Assembly: GCA_963383645.1 (NCBI GenBank)
Contig: OY726557.1
Span: forward strand, 149,535,860-149,599,859
Direction: 5' to 3'
Length of the DNA: 64,000 nt
DNA from: Muscardinus avellanarius
Lineage: Eukaryota; Chordata; Mammalia; Rodentia; Gliridae
The notes beneath the pieces are model-generated. The model was not told where the DNA came from. It worked only from the letters and a program-made list of their open reading frames with translations, and ran no database searches. Below, one piece after another: positions 25,276 through 35,728 of this stretch (positions are counted from its first letter, which is position 1; every line of letters begins with the position of its first letter). The translations under genes and the position numbers were made by a program.

Positions 25276-25683
25276 ATGGCCATTGAACACTAATGGAATC
25301 ATTTTATTTGTTTTTCACTCATTCATTCATTCAACAATATTTATTGAGTACCTCCTATGCTATTTACTTCAAATATACTGTTACATTGCCAGTGTAATGG
25401 GAGATTGTTTGTATTATGTAGAAAACAGGAAGGTTGGACCATTGGAAACTATTTCCTGCTTTCAATTCCAATCTAAACAAACTTGAGGTCTAAAATAATT
25501 GTTTGTCAAGAGTGATGTAAGAAAATCCTCCAAATATGGAATGTTAGGCATGAATATTTGTGAAGGTTTGGGGAAGGTGGATATAATAGGTGCTATATTG
25601 TTTGTTTAATCATAAGGTTACCATTAGGCCTTATGTTTGTAAACAAAACCAAGAAATGCTTTGAAATGTCATATGTTATAAAT

Positions 25684-25768
25684 TGTTCTTTTTTTGCTTT
25701 CCTGTAATTGGAGCAACATACTAATTTATACAAGTTGTGACTACTAACAGAGAGCAATCACCTCACAG
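25684..25768 (+). promoter_or_regulatory. PDGFD: Acceptor region of PDGFD CUB exon with two AG sites
   Basis: The main pyrimidine tract (25,684-25,703) lies about 45 bases before the first acceptor and is separated from it by purine-rich sequence with other AG dinucleotides. A TACTAAC box, the ideal branch-site sequence, sits at 25,742-25,748, too close to the first AG to serve it in the usual way but about 20 bases before the second. The acceptors are at 25,749-25,750 and 25,767-25,768, 18 nt apart and in frame. Competing use is expected. Confidence 0.7.
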
Positions 25769-25955
25769 ACTTGTACCGAAGAGATGAAACCATCCAGGTG
25801 ACAGGAAATGGCCACGTGCAGAGTCCTCGCTTCCCCAGCAGCTACCCGAGGAACCTCCTTCTGACATGGCGGCTCCATTCCCAGGAGAAAACAAGGATAC
25901 AGCTAACGTTTGACCACCAGTTTGGATTAGAGGAAGCTGAAAATGATATCTGTAG
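25751..25955 (+). CDS. PDGFD: PDGFD exon, first half of CUB domain
   Basis: The 205-nt exon encodes 67 whole codons plus split codons at each end. PDGFD is a secreted PDGF-family ligand. Its N-terminal CUB domain keeps it latent until proteases release the C-terminal growth-factor domain that activates PDGFR-beta. The translation reads SNHLTDLYRRDETIQV, then GNGHVQSPRFPSSYPRNLLL, TWRLHSQEKTRIQLTF and HQFGLEEAENDIC, which I recognise as the PDGFD CUB start. SPRFPSSYPRN is the typical CUB opening. The single cysteine (NDIC) fits the PDGFC/D CUB, which keeps only one disulfide. It is bounded by AG before 25,751 and GTAAGT from 25,956. The first 18 nt can be skipped through a second AG at 25,767-25,768, removing six residues as in the known short isoform of human PDGFD. 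The start codon, signal peptide and growth-factor domain are outside the window. Confidence 0.96.
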
Positions 25956-25978
25956 GTAAGTGAGGAAACGTTTTCTTT

Positions 25979-26215
25979 TTTAAAAAATTGTTTATTATTT
26001 CATTATATGCATGCATTATATTGGGGTAAAAAACTTTTATGTATATACATGTACACATCACTGATTTAACCCCTACTCAATTCCTACCCCATACATGGTA
26101 CTATCCCAAGGCAAAAAAGCAACAATAAAAAATAATTTAAAACATCACATCAACTATTCCTCTTGAGCCCTTTGGACTTATCCAAGTTGTGCCCCTTCTT
26201 TTTCTAAAAAGCATT
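25979..26215 (-). mobile_element. LINE-1 3'-end fragment next to the exon donor
   Basis: Aligns by eye with the L1 3' end at 43.9-44.0 kb: CATGTACACATCACTGATTT here against CATGCACACATCACTCATTT there, followed by AACCCCTACTCAATTCCTAC against AGCCCTTCCCCAATTCCCAC. It begins about 24 bp after the PDGFD splice donor, antisense to the gene. Confidence 0.7.
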
Positions 26216-26564
26216 GTATTAGTCCCACCAGATAAAATAATGCAGACTGCTACTGCAGAGGGCCTGAAATGACTCATAGCATCTTACTTTGGCAACTGTC
26301 ATAACTCCCAAAGAAGGATGTCGTCTGGAGATGCATGGCTCTCCTGGCACAGAACAGCCTTTAAAAGAAGGAAGATGAATTTGATATCCATCTTGTACAT
26401 TGAAGCCCTGTGTCCCTGGGCAAAGCCTACCTTGGGCTTAGGAGTCATAATCCCCAGCTCAGCCCCAGGTGCTGACCCAGACCATTGTAATCACTGTGAC
26501 TTCCCCAGTGCAAGGAGAAGGTTGTGATGGGAATCTGGGTAGCAGAACTTACTCTAAATTTTTA

Positions 26565-26788
26565 GGTTGTTTTTCTCTTTGGTGTGCGTGGGTGTAGTAC
26601 TGGGGATGAAACCTAGGGGTATTCTACTGCTGAGCTATACCCCCAGCCTGAGTTTTAAATTTATTTTAAAACAGGGTCTCACGAAGTTGCAAAAGGCCTC
26701 ACTAAGTAGCTGAGGCTGTTCGCGAACCATGATCCTCCTGTCTCAGCTTCCCAAGTACTGCGATTTCAAGCATGTGCCCCCGGGCCCA
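26565..26788 (-). mobile_element. Type A B1-dID SINE
   Basis: TAGTACTGGGGATGAAACCT, then CACGAAGTTGCAAAAGGC and TCAGCTTCCCAAGTACTGCG. Flanking CTCTAAATTT / GTCTAAATTT repeats suggest the target duplication. Confidence 0.87.
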
Positions 26789-27639
26789 GTCTAAATTTGC
26801 AGTTTTAAGACTTCAAATATGTGTAGGAAGGACAAGAAGACGGCTACCCCAAAGTCTGTCTGTCCCTCAGGTGTTTGCTTCTGTAGTTTCTAGGTCAGGG
26901 GTAGAAAATGACAGCTGTGCCTGATAATCTTCCTTCTTAGCATATTTATCAGAGAAAGTCCAGGCTATTGTTCTCTCACTCAATTATCATGAGTGAAACT
27001 TGGGAAGGATTTTTTTTCCTTTCTGTACTTTACTGCATATACTCCTTCTGCATCACCAATGAGCTACTGAACTGTTAAATCTTTTTAGCAGGTTTATTTT
27101 CCTTTGAATAATAAAAAGTGGCGCCTCAAATTTGGTTGTTCTTTGTTGCATGTTTATTATGCTGACAGCTTTTATTATGTTGCTATTTTTCTGAGAATAA
27201 CAGCAGTTGACTATTATATTCTAGGACCATAGAGGGTAATGTATGCCAGAAAGCAGAGACGAATACCTTCATGGAGAGCCAGTTAATATTTACAAAGAGA
27301 ATAAACTAAAGCTGGTCTTGCACCTTTCCAACCTTGAAAGGGAGAACTAACTTTCTGTGCTGACAAAAAAAGGAAAAAAATATGAAAAAAAGAAAACATG
27401 ATTAAAAGATTGTTAAAGGTGATGACATGATAGGTATCTTGATCTGTTTTACCCACAGAACACTGCTAACAACAAATATCTGGGCCATTTTTATCCAAAC
27501 CAACCAACCAAAAAACTAATTTGCCAACAACAGCTAGATGTCCTACAATTAAATTCTGACACTATCATTCGGAGCTAGTGTCCAATCCCACAAGACTCCC
27601 CTTCTAGTTAAATGTTACTCACAGTTTCTAGGCCTCCCT

Positions 27640-27837
27640 TACACACACACAAACACACACACACACACTCACTCACTCACTCACTTATATATATTTCAGG
27701 CCTTTTTATTTTAAAAACAGAGTCTCACTAAGTTGTTGAGGCTATTGCTAAGTTACTGAGTCTGGCCTCAAATCTGTGATGCTCCTGTCTCAGCCTTCCA
27801 TGTAATAGGATTACAGGCAGTGCCAACCCTGCCTGGC
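27640..27837 (-). mobile_element. B1-like SINE with (CA)/(CTCA) tail region
   Basis: The minus-strand left monomer (TCACTAAGTTGTTGAGGC; CTCAGCCTTCCATGTAATAG) ends in TGCCTGGC. The ID half is replaced by a (CA)n(CTCA)n tract at 27,642-27,684. TAGGCCTCCC / TAGGCCTTCC repeat at the edges. Confidence 0.75.
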
Positions 27838-28307
27838 TTAGGCCTTCCCAATTTTTAACTGACCAATTATAAATCAGGGGCCCACAATCTTTTCCTTGGC
27901 TTCAGTGATTTTCTAAAACAGTTCACAAAACTCAAAGGAGCACTTAACTTACCAGTTTATTACAGAAGATACAACGTAGACACAGCCAAATGGAAAGGAT
28001 GAATCAAGTCTAAGAAGGACGCTTTCTCCAGGTGTGCCACCTCCCAAGCACCTCGATGCGGTCACCAACCCAGAAGTTGTGGGGCCTTAGGCAGGTGTCA
28101 TTAAATAGGCATGGGCTTGATTAAACCACTGGCTATTGATGATTTAACTCAATCTCTAGGCTCTCTCCCCAGAGATCTAGAGGGTGGGACTGGAAATAAA
28201 TTATTCTTTGCCTTTCTGGTGAGAAACCTCCATCCTGAAGCTACTGAGTGGCCCACCAAGAGTCAGCACACTAGCATAAACTCAGGTATGGTTTAAAGGA
28301 GCTTGTT

Positions 28308-28391
28308 ATGAATAATAAAAGGAACTCCCCCAATCCATCACTCAGAAATATGAATAATAAAAGGAACTTTCCCAATCCATCACTCAGAAGT
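28308..28391. repeat. 42-bp tandem duplication
   Basis: Two adjacent 42-bp units, 28,308-28,349 and 28,350-28,391, both starting ATGAATAATAAAAGGAACT, differ at three positions. It lies inside the LTR-like element. Confidence 0.92.
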
Positions 28392-28428
28392 TCCAAAAGA
28401 TTTGAGGTAGGAACTGAGGATAAAGGTC

Positions 28429-28495
<67 letters not shown>

Positions 28496-28496
28496 A
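28429..28496. repeat. Compound A(n)-(TA)n-(TG)n repeat
   Basis: An A run, then about 17 TA units, then about 8 TG units. Compound dinucleotide repeat, likely hypervariable. Confidence 0.95.
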
Positions 28497-29134
28497 TACC
28501 ATATATATTATGTTATATATTTATATATTCAATAAATATTTAATGTACAATATCATTAAATATAGTAAATATTAATGATATCATCAATATATTATTAATA
28601 TAAGTTCTTAAGTTATTTGTTGTATACTTATATATTGTATTTATTTTTATTATATCCAATATCACATAAAGAAGGCCACCAGTGAGCCAGGGTTTGATCC
28701 TAGTGCGCCCTTTGGATATCCTGGTCTTGACAATAGAGGATTAAGTGTTAGAGTAGTTTCCTTTCTGGATACTTTATCATATCTATTTCCTTCTCAAAAC
28801 TTATAGAATGAGGTAGAGGAGGAAGAGAAAGAAATAGATCATAGACTTGCTTTAGAATCCTTCCTAAAAGTTAAAAAAAAAAGAAAAAAAAACATGTTGT
28901 ACTACTTTGAACTCTTTACTTGGGACTAAAAGTAAATTTACACTCATGTCTTTTCTTAAACACAAGTGACCTGTTGTGTTAATAATGTTTCAAGAATATT
29001 CATGTTTTGTGCAGTAAATATGATTTACACATATTGTATATAAAAATGAAATGCAATTGATTTCCTACCATCTGTTCCAAAGACTCCTTGATGTTTACAT
29101 TGTAATATTTTATTGCCTGAATAATGATTCTTTG

Positions 29135-29310
29135 TTAGTGCTTTTCACCTTCCAAGCACCATAGGAACGTTAAAGTAATTAATTTACACAGCACTCGGGA
29201 GGTATGCAGCTGGTAAAATTATATAAGCCTTCTTATTTTTCCCATAAGGAAACTGAGGCAAAGGACATAAGGGCCTCATAAATCACTGTCAAAGAAATCA
29301 GTCACGGTAT
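29135..29310 (-). mobile_element. MIR-like SINE, antisense
   Basis: ACAGCACTCGGGAGGTATGC, then CATAAGGAAACTGAGGCAAA is the complement of the MIR core (tgcctcagtttcc). It ends about 535 bp before the second exon. Confidence 0.65.
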
Positions 29311-29844
29311 TATTATTTTTCACCTACTTCTAGATTACCCTTCCCAATCCAGTGTGACTGCTGAGGTGTATGAGTAAAAGTAGCTAATCCATGTTGTTTT
29401 TTCTTTATATTCAGACCTGGCATTTCTTATGCTGATTCCTTAGTAAATGGGACAGAAAAATACAAGATGCACCAGAGACTCTTGTCACTATTCACCCTGA
29501 ATGCCCATCATTTGCTTGTGTCTTTAACATCTGAAATCATTTGGGGAAAGGTGGAGCTTACGAGTGAGACAGTGATGACCATAAGAGAAAGACAGAGTTC
29601 AGACAATCAGATAGATCATCTAGTAACATGCATGATCCGTAGAAGACATTAACTCTGTCAAGTTTGAGTTCAGAAAACCTAATCCCAAATTAGTTTTCCT
29701 TTTAACATTTCTGTAGGTTATAATTTTTGTTTCAGTTGGCAGGTCATGAGAATCACTTATGTTGATTTTAATTTCTCAGTGAAATTATGAATTTCAAAAT
29801 CTGCTTTAGTCAAAATATATTCAATTATGATAACTTGATTCTAG

Positions 29845-30025
29845 GTATGATTTTGTGGAAGTTGAGGATATATCCGAAACCAGTACTATTATTAGAGGAC
29901 GATGGTGTGGACACAAGGAAGTTCCTCCAAGGTTAACATCAAGAACAAACCAAATTAAAATAACATTCAAATCTGATGACTACTTTGTGGCCAAACCTGG
30001 ATTCAAGATTTATTATTCTTTTGTG
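29845..30025 (+). CDS. PDGFD: PDGFD exon, second half of CUB domain
   Basis: The 181-nt exon completes the arginine codon of the previous exon and adds 60 whole codons, ending on a codon boundary before GTAAGT. The reading (YDFVEVEDISETSTIIRGRW, CGHKEVPPRLTSRTN, then KSDDYFVAKPGFKIYYSFV) is the PDGFD CUB C-terminal half. The single cysteine (RWCGH) would pair with the NDIC cysteine of the previous exon. The ending YYSFV resembles the mouse form, where human has YYSLL, supporting a rodent source. The next exon should start with GAG/GAA-GAT-TTC (EDF, the hinge between CUB and growth-factor domains); I did not find it downstream in the window. There is no frameshift or stop, so the gene looks functional. 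Confidence 0.97.
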
Positions 30026-32411
30026 GTAAGTAGCTAAACCACCCTATGATTAGAAGCAGATACTGGCTTCATGAAGTATAGAGATCATTTTCTGAGATTA
30101 AATACAGTGGTGTGAGGGCAAATTAATTTTATTAATTCCTGCTGGCACATTTTTTCTTACCCTATGGCCAAAATATAAAATTCTCTATTTGTGAGAAACA
30201 GCATTTTGGATCTATTAAGTCAATTGAAGGACATGCATTTTGAAAAAAGAGCTTGGTAAATAGAAAAAGAAAAACAGTTCATAGAGAAACAGATGCAAAA
30301 TTACCTTTAGTTAAATTGAAGCAAGGTATTTAATAATATAGCCAAATAGGTTTTAGGAATTAAAGCTAAAGAAAATATTTCATCTTTTAGTTTGAAAAAA
30401 ATGCTCATAACTTTCATCAAAGAAAAAAGTCCTGATGACTAGGTGATGGCCCAGACTGAGGAAGGGGTTGTGTTGTAATTACAGCCTTAGGGGTAGGCAA
30501 GCATCTTTAAGATCATACTATACTTAGAACCCAAGGATTAATCTTGTTTATTGCATGTAGGGCTTGTTTGTGCTCTCACTTCTACTTAAACACCTAGCAG
30601 CTGTTTTCAACTTTAAATGGTTCTGTTAGAAAATGTTTACCGTCATATTGAGCCAAAATCCACATTGCAGTAATTCTAGTTGTTGGGTCACTGACAAGTA
30701 TGTATCTTCTTTACTCATTCATTCACTTGGCATCAAGGATGGATGCCAAATAGAACAGGGGACTATAAATGGAATCAGTTTGTTGAGGTTTTTCCTTCTT
30801 AAGAATTCAATTTTGAATAGGAAAAAAATCGTGCTTCTTTTTTAGTCTGATGGCTTTTTGCATTATACTGAGCTATTAAAGGCTAGGCTAATCTACATCA
30901 GAACATTGTAAATGAAAAAAGAGCAAGTAGTGGCACTGATTCCAGTCCTAATTTGAAAATAATCCATCAAGCACAGTTTACATTATTGCAAAATCATGCA
31001 GTGCTACTCCACATTAAAATTGAAGTGTTGAACATTTTGATTCCTACATTTCTTTCCATTTTAATGTGTTCATTGATGCATCTGGTCTCAGTTGTTCATG
31101 GACAAAGCAGACTTGGCATGTTAGAATAGTGATAGATAGGCTTTGTGAAAGACGTTCTTTCTCCCTTTCAAATATTAAGCACTGTTAGAACTAACATACA
31201 TGCTTTCTATGATGCTTTGATGATGACTAGGTTGAGTGGTCTGTAAGTCAGAAACACTCCAACTCTAACATAAGATGTTTAAGACAACACAATTACTGTT
31301 ATAGAAGACCATACAGATATGGGCTAGAGAAGTAGTGAATGCTCTCATCTCGGGTGTCTGGGGTCTTGTTATTGACTCACACTCCTTTTATAGCCAGTTT
31401 TAGGTGAAGTATTGGACAACTATTCAACATCATTGCCTTCCCTCATTCACCTCCACTCATTTGTGCTCTAAATTAATGGCTATAGTTGGAACATTTTGGT
31501 GTATGTTCTGACTGGCCTCTCTGTTCCACTGAGATACTTACATCTTCCCTATCCTAAAAACCTTCTAGCACTCAATATGGTCAACTAGGAATAATGTGTT
31601 TTGGCTGCTGAAGTTCAAGAGGTAAAAATGACCTTAACCTTCAAATCTATAGAGACTCTAGTTATGTAGCCTTTTCATATAACTCTTCTGTTTCATTCTT
31701 GTTCAGTACCTGTAGAGCATCATATATATATCATGGACATGAGATTGGGAAAATTATTTTATTTGCATTTATATTTTACTTGTACAGCCTTTAAAGCAGG
31801 TTCATAAACTCACTATGCTAAGATTAATACTGAAAGTGGACTAGATGTAAAGCGAATATGAAGACAGTGGGGTTAAAAAATGGCAAGCCTTCATCAAGTA
31901 TATTTGGGTAGTGATTTTTAGAATAAAAAATTTCTTAAGGTTCGAAACAGCTATATTGCAAACTCTACTTTAAGAAATGACAGGTGTTCCATAAATCTGA
32001 GCCTTAGGAATAGTTGCTGAGGAGTCAAAGTGCCGCTGAAAGATGGCAAGTAGCCATTAAAAGAGGTCAGATCATCCCCCGTCTGTCTCTACCTTTCATT
32101 TTCCTGCCTCTCCTCCATTATCTCTGTTCTTCATGCCTCAGTGAATGCTCAGGTGCAGGGAGACTTCTGATGCTATAGGCAGTAGGTGTTCAGGACCCAC
32201 AAGAGCCTAGTGCACTGAATCACATCGGCATGGTTCATGCTCATATGTTTTTGGAAAATTCCAGTGTACATGTCAAATTAATATTTTTTTTTCTCTAGCA
32301 AACTATGGGAGACTATTGCATAACATTAAGATAACTTATTTGGAGTTAGGAATGATTGGATCTTTCATTCCAATTTTATTTGATGTGATGGAACTCAATC
32401 TCCTACCTTTT

Positions 32412-32623
32412 GTGTGTGTGTGTGTGTGGTACTGGGGTGAAACCCAGGGGCTTTCTACCTCTGCACTACACTCCCAAAGCTATTTTATATTTTATTTTGA
32501 AACAGGGTCTCACCAAGTTGCTGGGAGCCTTACTAAGTAGCTGAGGCTGGCTTTGAACCTGTGCGATTCTCCTGTCTCAGCCTCCCAAGCTCTGGGATTA
32601 CAAACATGTGCCACCACGCTCAG
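32412..32623 (-). mobile_element. Type A SINE with (GT)n tail
   Basis: The (TG)n tail complement is followed by GGTACTGGGGTGAAACCCAG and a good left monomer ending CACGCTCAG. A perfect 16-bp duplication CAATCTCCTACCTTTT lies at 32,396-32,411 and 32,624-32,639. Confidence 0.95.
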
Positions 32624-33384
32624 CAATCTCCTACCTTTTTTAGGAGGTCAAAGTGAGGTACTATAGACTTTTCCCACAATAGGCAGCATAGGTAAGTGGG
32701 ATCAGAGCTGATAACGCACACTTAGATTAAAGGCAAGTTGTACCAGCTACTAATGACATGGTATTAAACAATTTTGTTATCTTTTAAACAGTCTTTAAAA
32801 TTGAAGTTGGTATGAAATTTTAAAATAATAGGAATATTTAGCACAGTACCTATAATACAGTTAGTGCTAAACAAAAGGGGATCATTATTCATTATTCAAC
32901 CTTAACAGGACTCTTTTATAGGTATAGATATATAGATATAAATATGTATATTCCAGCTAAATGATAATGAACTTTTCAAAGGTTGGACAAGTATCTCCTT
33001 CCTATGTAACTACACAGTTATTTATGCTCGATTATGTTTGTTGAATTGACCTATACCTGAGAACAGAGTATTCATAAAAAGAACTGCCTGATTTCATTTT
33101 CTTATACTCTTGTCAGCCATCTTTTCCAATTTCACTCTGTTGAGGAGAATAGACAGCTTTAGAATGCATAATTAAGCATATTGGTTAATGCTATAAAATT
33201 TGCTTGATGTGATTATCTAAATAAGTTAGGATCTCCCACTGCAAATGCAGTTCATTGGGAATTGAAATAATGGTGACATGGCCAGAAATCTTCCTTTAGA
33301 AGATCACAAAGTACGTTAATGGAAAGGTGTCCCATCACAATACACCCAGTGGATAGTGCACCAAAAATGAACAGACAAGATTAC

Positions 33385-33560
33385 CAATCTCACTTCTGCT
33401 GCTTCCTGGCTCAGTTTCCTCATCTAAAAATCAGGAATAATGCTACCAGACATGAGGTAGTTGTGAAAATTAAATTAGATAACTTTGATAAATGACTCTC
33501 CCTAGAACTTATTAATGACTCAGATATTTGTTACTGTGAGAGTTATCATTATGACTGGTA
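33385..33560 (+). mobile_element. MIR SINE
   Basis: CTTCCTGGCTCAGTTTCCTC, ATCTAAAAATCAGGAATAAT and GAGGTAGTTGTGAAAATTAA follow the MIR core order. Confidence 0.85.
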
Positions 33561-33603
33561 TTATCATTAACATATCAGGTGACAATTAGTCCTATATTGA
33601 CAG

Positions 33604-33665
33604 CCCAGTTATAAGTGTGTGTATATGTATGTGCATGTGTGCTTTTGTGTGCATATATGTGTACA
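33604..33665. repeat. Imperfect (GT)n low-complexity stretch
   Basis: Interrupted GT/AT/GC dinucleotides (GTGTGTGTATATGTATGTGC and onward). Confidence 0.75.
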
Positions 33666-33924
33666 CTCTGACCATAATTCATTTTCTTCATTCAAGAAAA
33701 ATTTGTTACGCTGTAGCAAACATGAGAAATGTTTTTTTTATAATATAATGTGTGTGCTCATGCACATTCATGCACCCTTAACAGAAAGGAACTTTTTACC
33801 AAATTGAAAAAAAAGAGACAAAGCTATTAAATACTTTCTTATTATATTAATAAAGTCTAGTTTATTTCATAAATTGAAATTTGCTAATATTCACTATTAA
33901 TAATTTCTAAAATAATACAATTTT

Positions 33925-34048
33925 TGTGGTACTAGGGATGGAACCTAGGGGCATTCTACCTTAAAGCTATATCCCCCAGCCCTATTTTTTTTTTTTATTC
34001 TTTATTTTGAAACAGGGTTTCACTAAGTTGCAAAGGGCCTCACTAATC
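33925..34048 (-). mobile_element. Type A SINE, 5'-truncated
   Basis: Right monomer complement (GGTACTAGGGATGGAACCTA), linker and the first part of the left monomer (GCAAAGGGCCTCACTAA), then an abrupt end. The outer left-monomer part is missing. Confidence 0.85.
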
Positions 34049-34354
34049 AGGCCAGTTGCTCAACTGTTTCTGCAGTGAATTAGCTTCAAGTGGTGCAGTT
34101 AAGATTTCCACTGAGATTAGAACTGAAATTAAGTACAGTCTTGCATAAAAATAATTATTTAAAATAGAAAAGAATAGGATGGAGAGAAATGGAAAAGAAG
34201 AGAAAAGAAGAATGAAGAAATTGAACAAAATAAGATTCTTGACTATGATAACTCTTGTAGTTTTCATTTTTCTCATCTAAAACTTAAAAGTTAGTGAAAG
34301 AAAAGCAAAATTACCCAAAACAAATAATTCATCCTCAATCTCCTAAACTGAATT

Positions 34355-34570
34355 GTGTGTGTGTGTGTGTGGGGGGGTGATGCTAGGGATTGATCCCAGA
34401 GACACTCTATCTCTGACCTACACCTCTAGTTCTTTTTATTTGAAATAGGGTCTTATTAGGTTGCTAAGAGTCTTGCTAAGTCACTGAAGCTGCTCTTGAA
34501 CCTGTCATCAATCCTCCTATCTCAGATTCCCAAGTACTGGGATTAGGAGCCTGAGCTACCACACCTGGCT
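34355..34570 (-). mobile_element. B1-dID SINE, first of three in a row
   Basis: A (GT)n G(n) tail complement at 34,354-34,379, then TGCTAGGGATTGATCCCAGA and the left monomer ending CACACCTGGCT. Diverged. Confidence 0.85.
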
Positions 34571-34574
34571 TAAG

Positions 34575-34576
<2 letters not shown>

Positions 34577-34616
<40 letters not shown>

Positions 34617-34657
34617 TGTTATTATTATTGTTGTTGTTATTATTGTTATTATTGTTG

Positions 34658-34701
<44 letters not shown>
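34577..34701. repeat. (AAT)n followed by (ATT/GTT)n: inverted microsatellite
   Basis: About 13 AAT units (34,577-34,616) run straight into about 28 TTA/TTG units (34,617-34,701), between two minus-strand SINEs. The two arms are complementary and can form a hairpin or cruciform. Confidence 0.93.
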
Positions 34702-34703
34702 GT

Positions 34704-34912
34704 TTTGCAGTGCCTGGGAAGGAACCCAGGGGCATTCTACCTCTGAGTGACACCCCCAGCCCTATTTGTTTTTATTCTTTATTTTTGAAACAGGGTCTCA
34801 CTGAGTTGCAAGGGGCCTCACTGAGTAGCTGAGGCTGTCCGCAAATCACAATCCGCTGGTCTCCACCTCCTGAATGCTGGGATTACAAGCATGCTCCACT
34901 ACACCCAGCCCC
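34704..34912 (-). mobile_element. Type A SINE, second of three
   Basis: TGCAGTGCCTGGGAAGGAAC, CACTGAGTTGCAAGGGGC, ending TACACCCAGCC. The ATT-rich tract at its tail side probably derives from its A-rich tail. Confidence 0.88.
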
Positions 34913-35057
34913 TTACTTTTTATTCTTTATTTTAAAACAGGCTCTCACTGAGTTGCAAAGGGCCTCACTAAGTAGCTGAGGCTGTTCAAGAACCAGAGTC
35001 TTCCTGTCTCAGCTTCCCAAATGCTGGGATTACAAGTGTACACCACTATACCCAGCT
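34913..35057 (-). mobile_element. B1-like left monomer, third of three
   Basis: Starts at the linker (TTTTTATTCTTTATTTTAAA) and has a full left monomer ending TATACCCAGCT, with no ID half. It looks like the remaining half of an element whose right half was replaced or lost where the second SINE sits. Confidence 0.8.
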
Positions 35058-35546
35058 CTAAAAAGGATTCTTAAACAAAGCTAGAAAGTAAAGGAACTCT
35101 TTCACTTCCTCTGCAAAATGTCTGGAAATTCTGTCTTGATTTGCAAATCAGATAAAAATTGTTGAGTGTTCTGAACATCTACTGGTGTCCTGGCCCCTTC
35201 TTCTACCATGACAGTATATAGAGTCAAGGATTAGCAAGGTGTAGGTGGTAATACCCATAGCAGATTCTGTTTATTTATGTTTTCACCCCTTAGATGTAGA
35301 CCATGGGAAGTTTAGGAGCTATAAAATCTATAATATTGTTTCATAGAAGCCTACAAGGCATGGGCCAGATAGGATATATCCAGAGCCCTGGAGATATAGC
35401 ACTGAGAAAGACTGGCAGTCTCTGTCTTCAGAAGCTTTAATGATATTAGAAGAAGACAGACATTAAACATAGAAGCAAGAAATGAAGTACATTCTTACAA
35501 ACAGCTTATTTTTAATTCAATAAAAGCAGATATAAGACAGCAATGG

Positions 35547-35728
35547 AGCTTGGTGTAGTGGTGCATGCCTGTGATTTAAGTACTATGGAGGCTGAGAGAA
35601 GAATTTCAGGATTGAGGACAGCCTCAGAAATTAGCAAGACCCTGTTTCCAAATAAAAAATAAAATATGGCTTGGAGTATATCTCTAAGGTAGAATACCCC
35701 CTGGGTTTAATCCCCAACATAAAAAAAT
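35547..35728 (+). mobile_element. Old B1-dID-type SINE
   Basis: GCTTGGTGTAGTGGTGCATG, CAAATAAAAAATAAAATATG linker, GGGTTTAATCCCCAACAT. Confidence 0.83.

Larger units (their letters stand above)
1..25750 (+). other. PDGFD: PDGFD upstream intron (3' part; probably intron 1)
   Basis: Sequence upstream of the first recognised CUB exon. It ends in two usable AG acceptors at 25,749-25,750 and 25,767-25,768. The exon that follows begins two bases into a codon, so the upstream exon must end one base into a codon. That exon (signal peptide region in this family) is not in the window. Besides the repeats listed separately, I recognise nothing in 1-1155, 1,760-3,780, 6,490-7,080, 7,265-8,910, 9,275-9,828, 10,090-10,708, 12,131-13,690, 13,790-15,515, 15,900-17,515, 17,730-18,100, 18,320-19,092, 19,300-20,267, 21,720-23,160, 23,203-23,955 and 24,170-24,700. 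These are AT-rich with no coding frame I can defend. The intron number is inferred from the known PDGFD gene structure. Confidence 0.75.
27430..28690. mobile_element. ERVL/MaLR-like LTR, copy 2, split by a SINE and expanded
   Basis: Contains CACTAGCATAAACTCAGGTA, GAGTGGCCCACCAAGAGTCA and GAGGATAAAGGTCAAAA, in the same order as copy 1. Inside are a SINE (27,640-27,837), a 42-bp tandem duplication (28,308-28,391) and a large TA/TG expansion that starts where the LTR consensus has its AAATATATATT stretch. Confidence 0.55.
25956..29844 (+). other. PDGFD: PDGFD intron between the two CUB exons
   Basis: Complete 3,889-bp intron with GTAAGT donor and CTAG acceptor, splitting an arginine codon (AG|G). 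It contains an L1 3' fragment just after the donor, two SINEs, a second copy of an LTR-like element, a compound A/TA/TG repeat and a MIR-like piece. Nothing is recognised in 26,215-26,550, 26,800-27,430 and 28,700-29,130. Confidence 0.9.

Noticed and set aside
1..25750. DDI1, an intronless gene reported near or within PDGFD in primates
   Set aside because: No ubiquitin-like or retroviral-protease-like reading frame is visible here.
29467..29652. Open frame upstream of the second CUB exon
   Set aside because: Intronic, in no splice-compatible relation to the exon, no recognisable protein.
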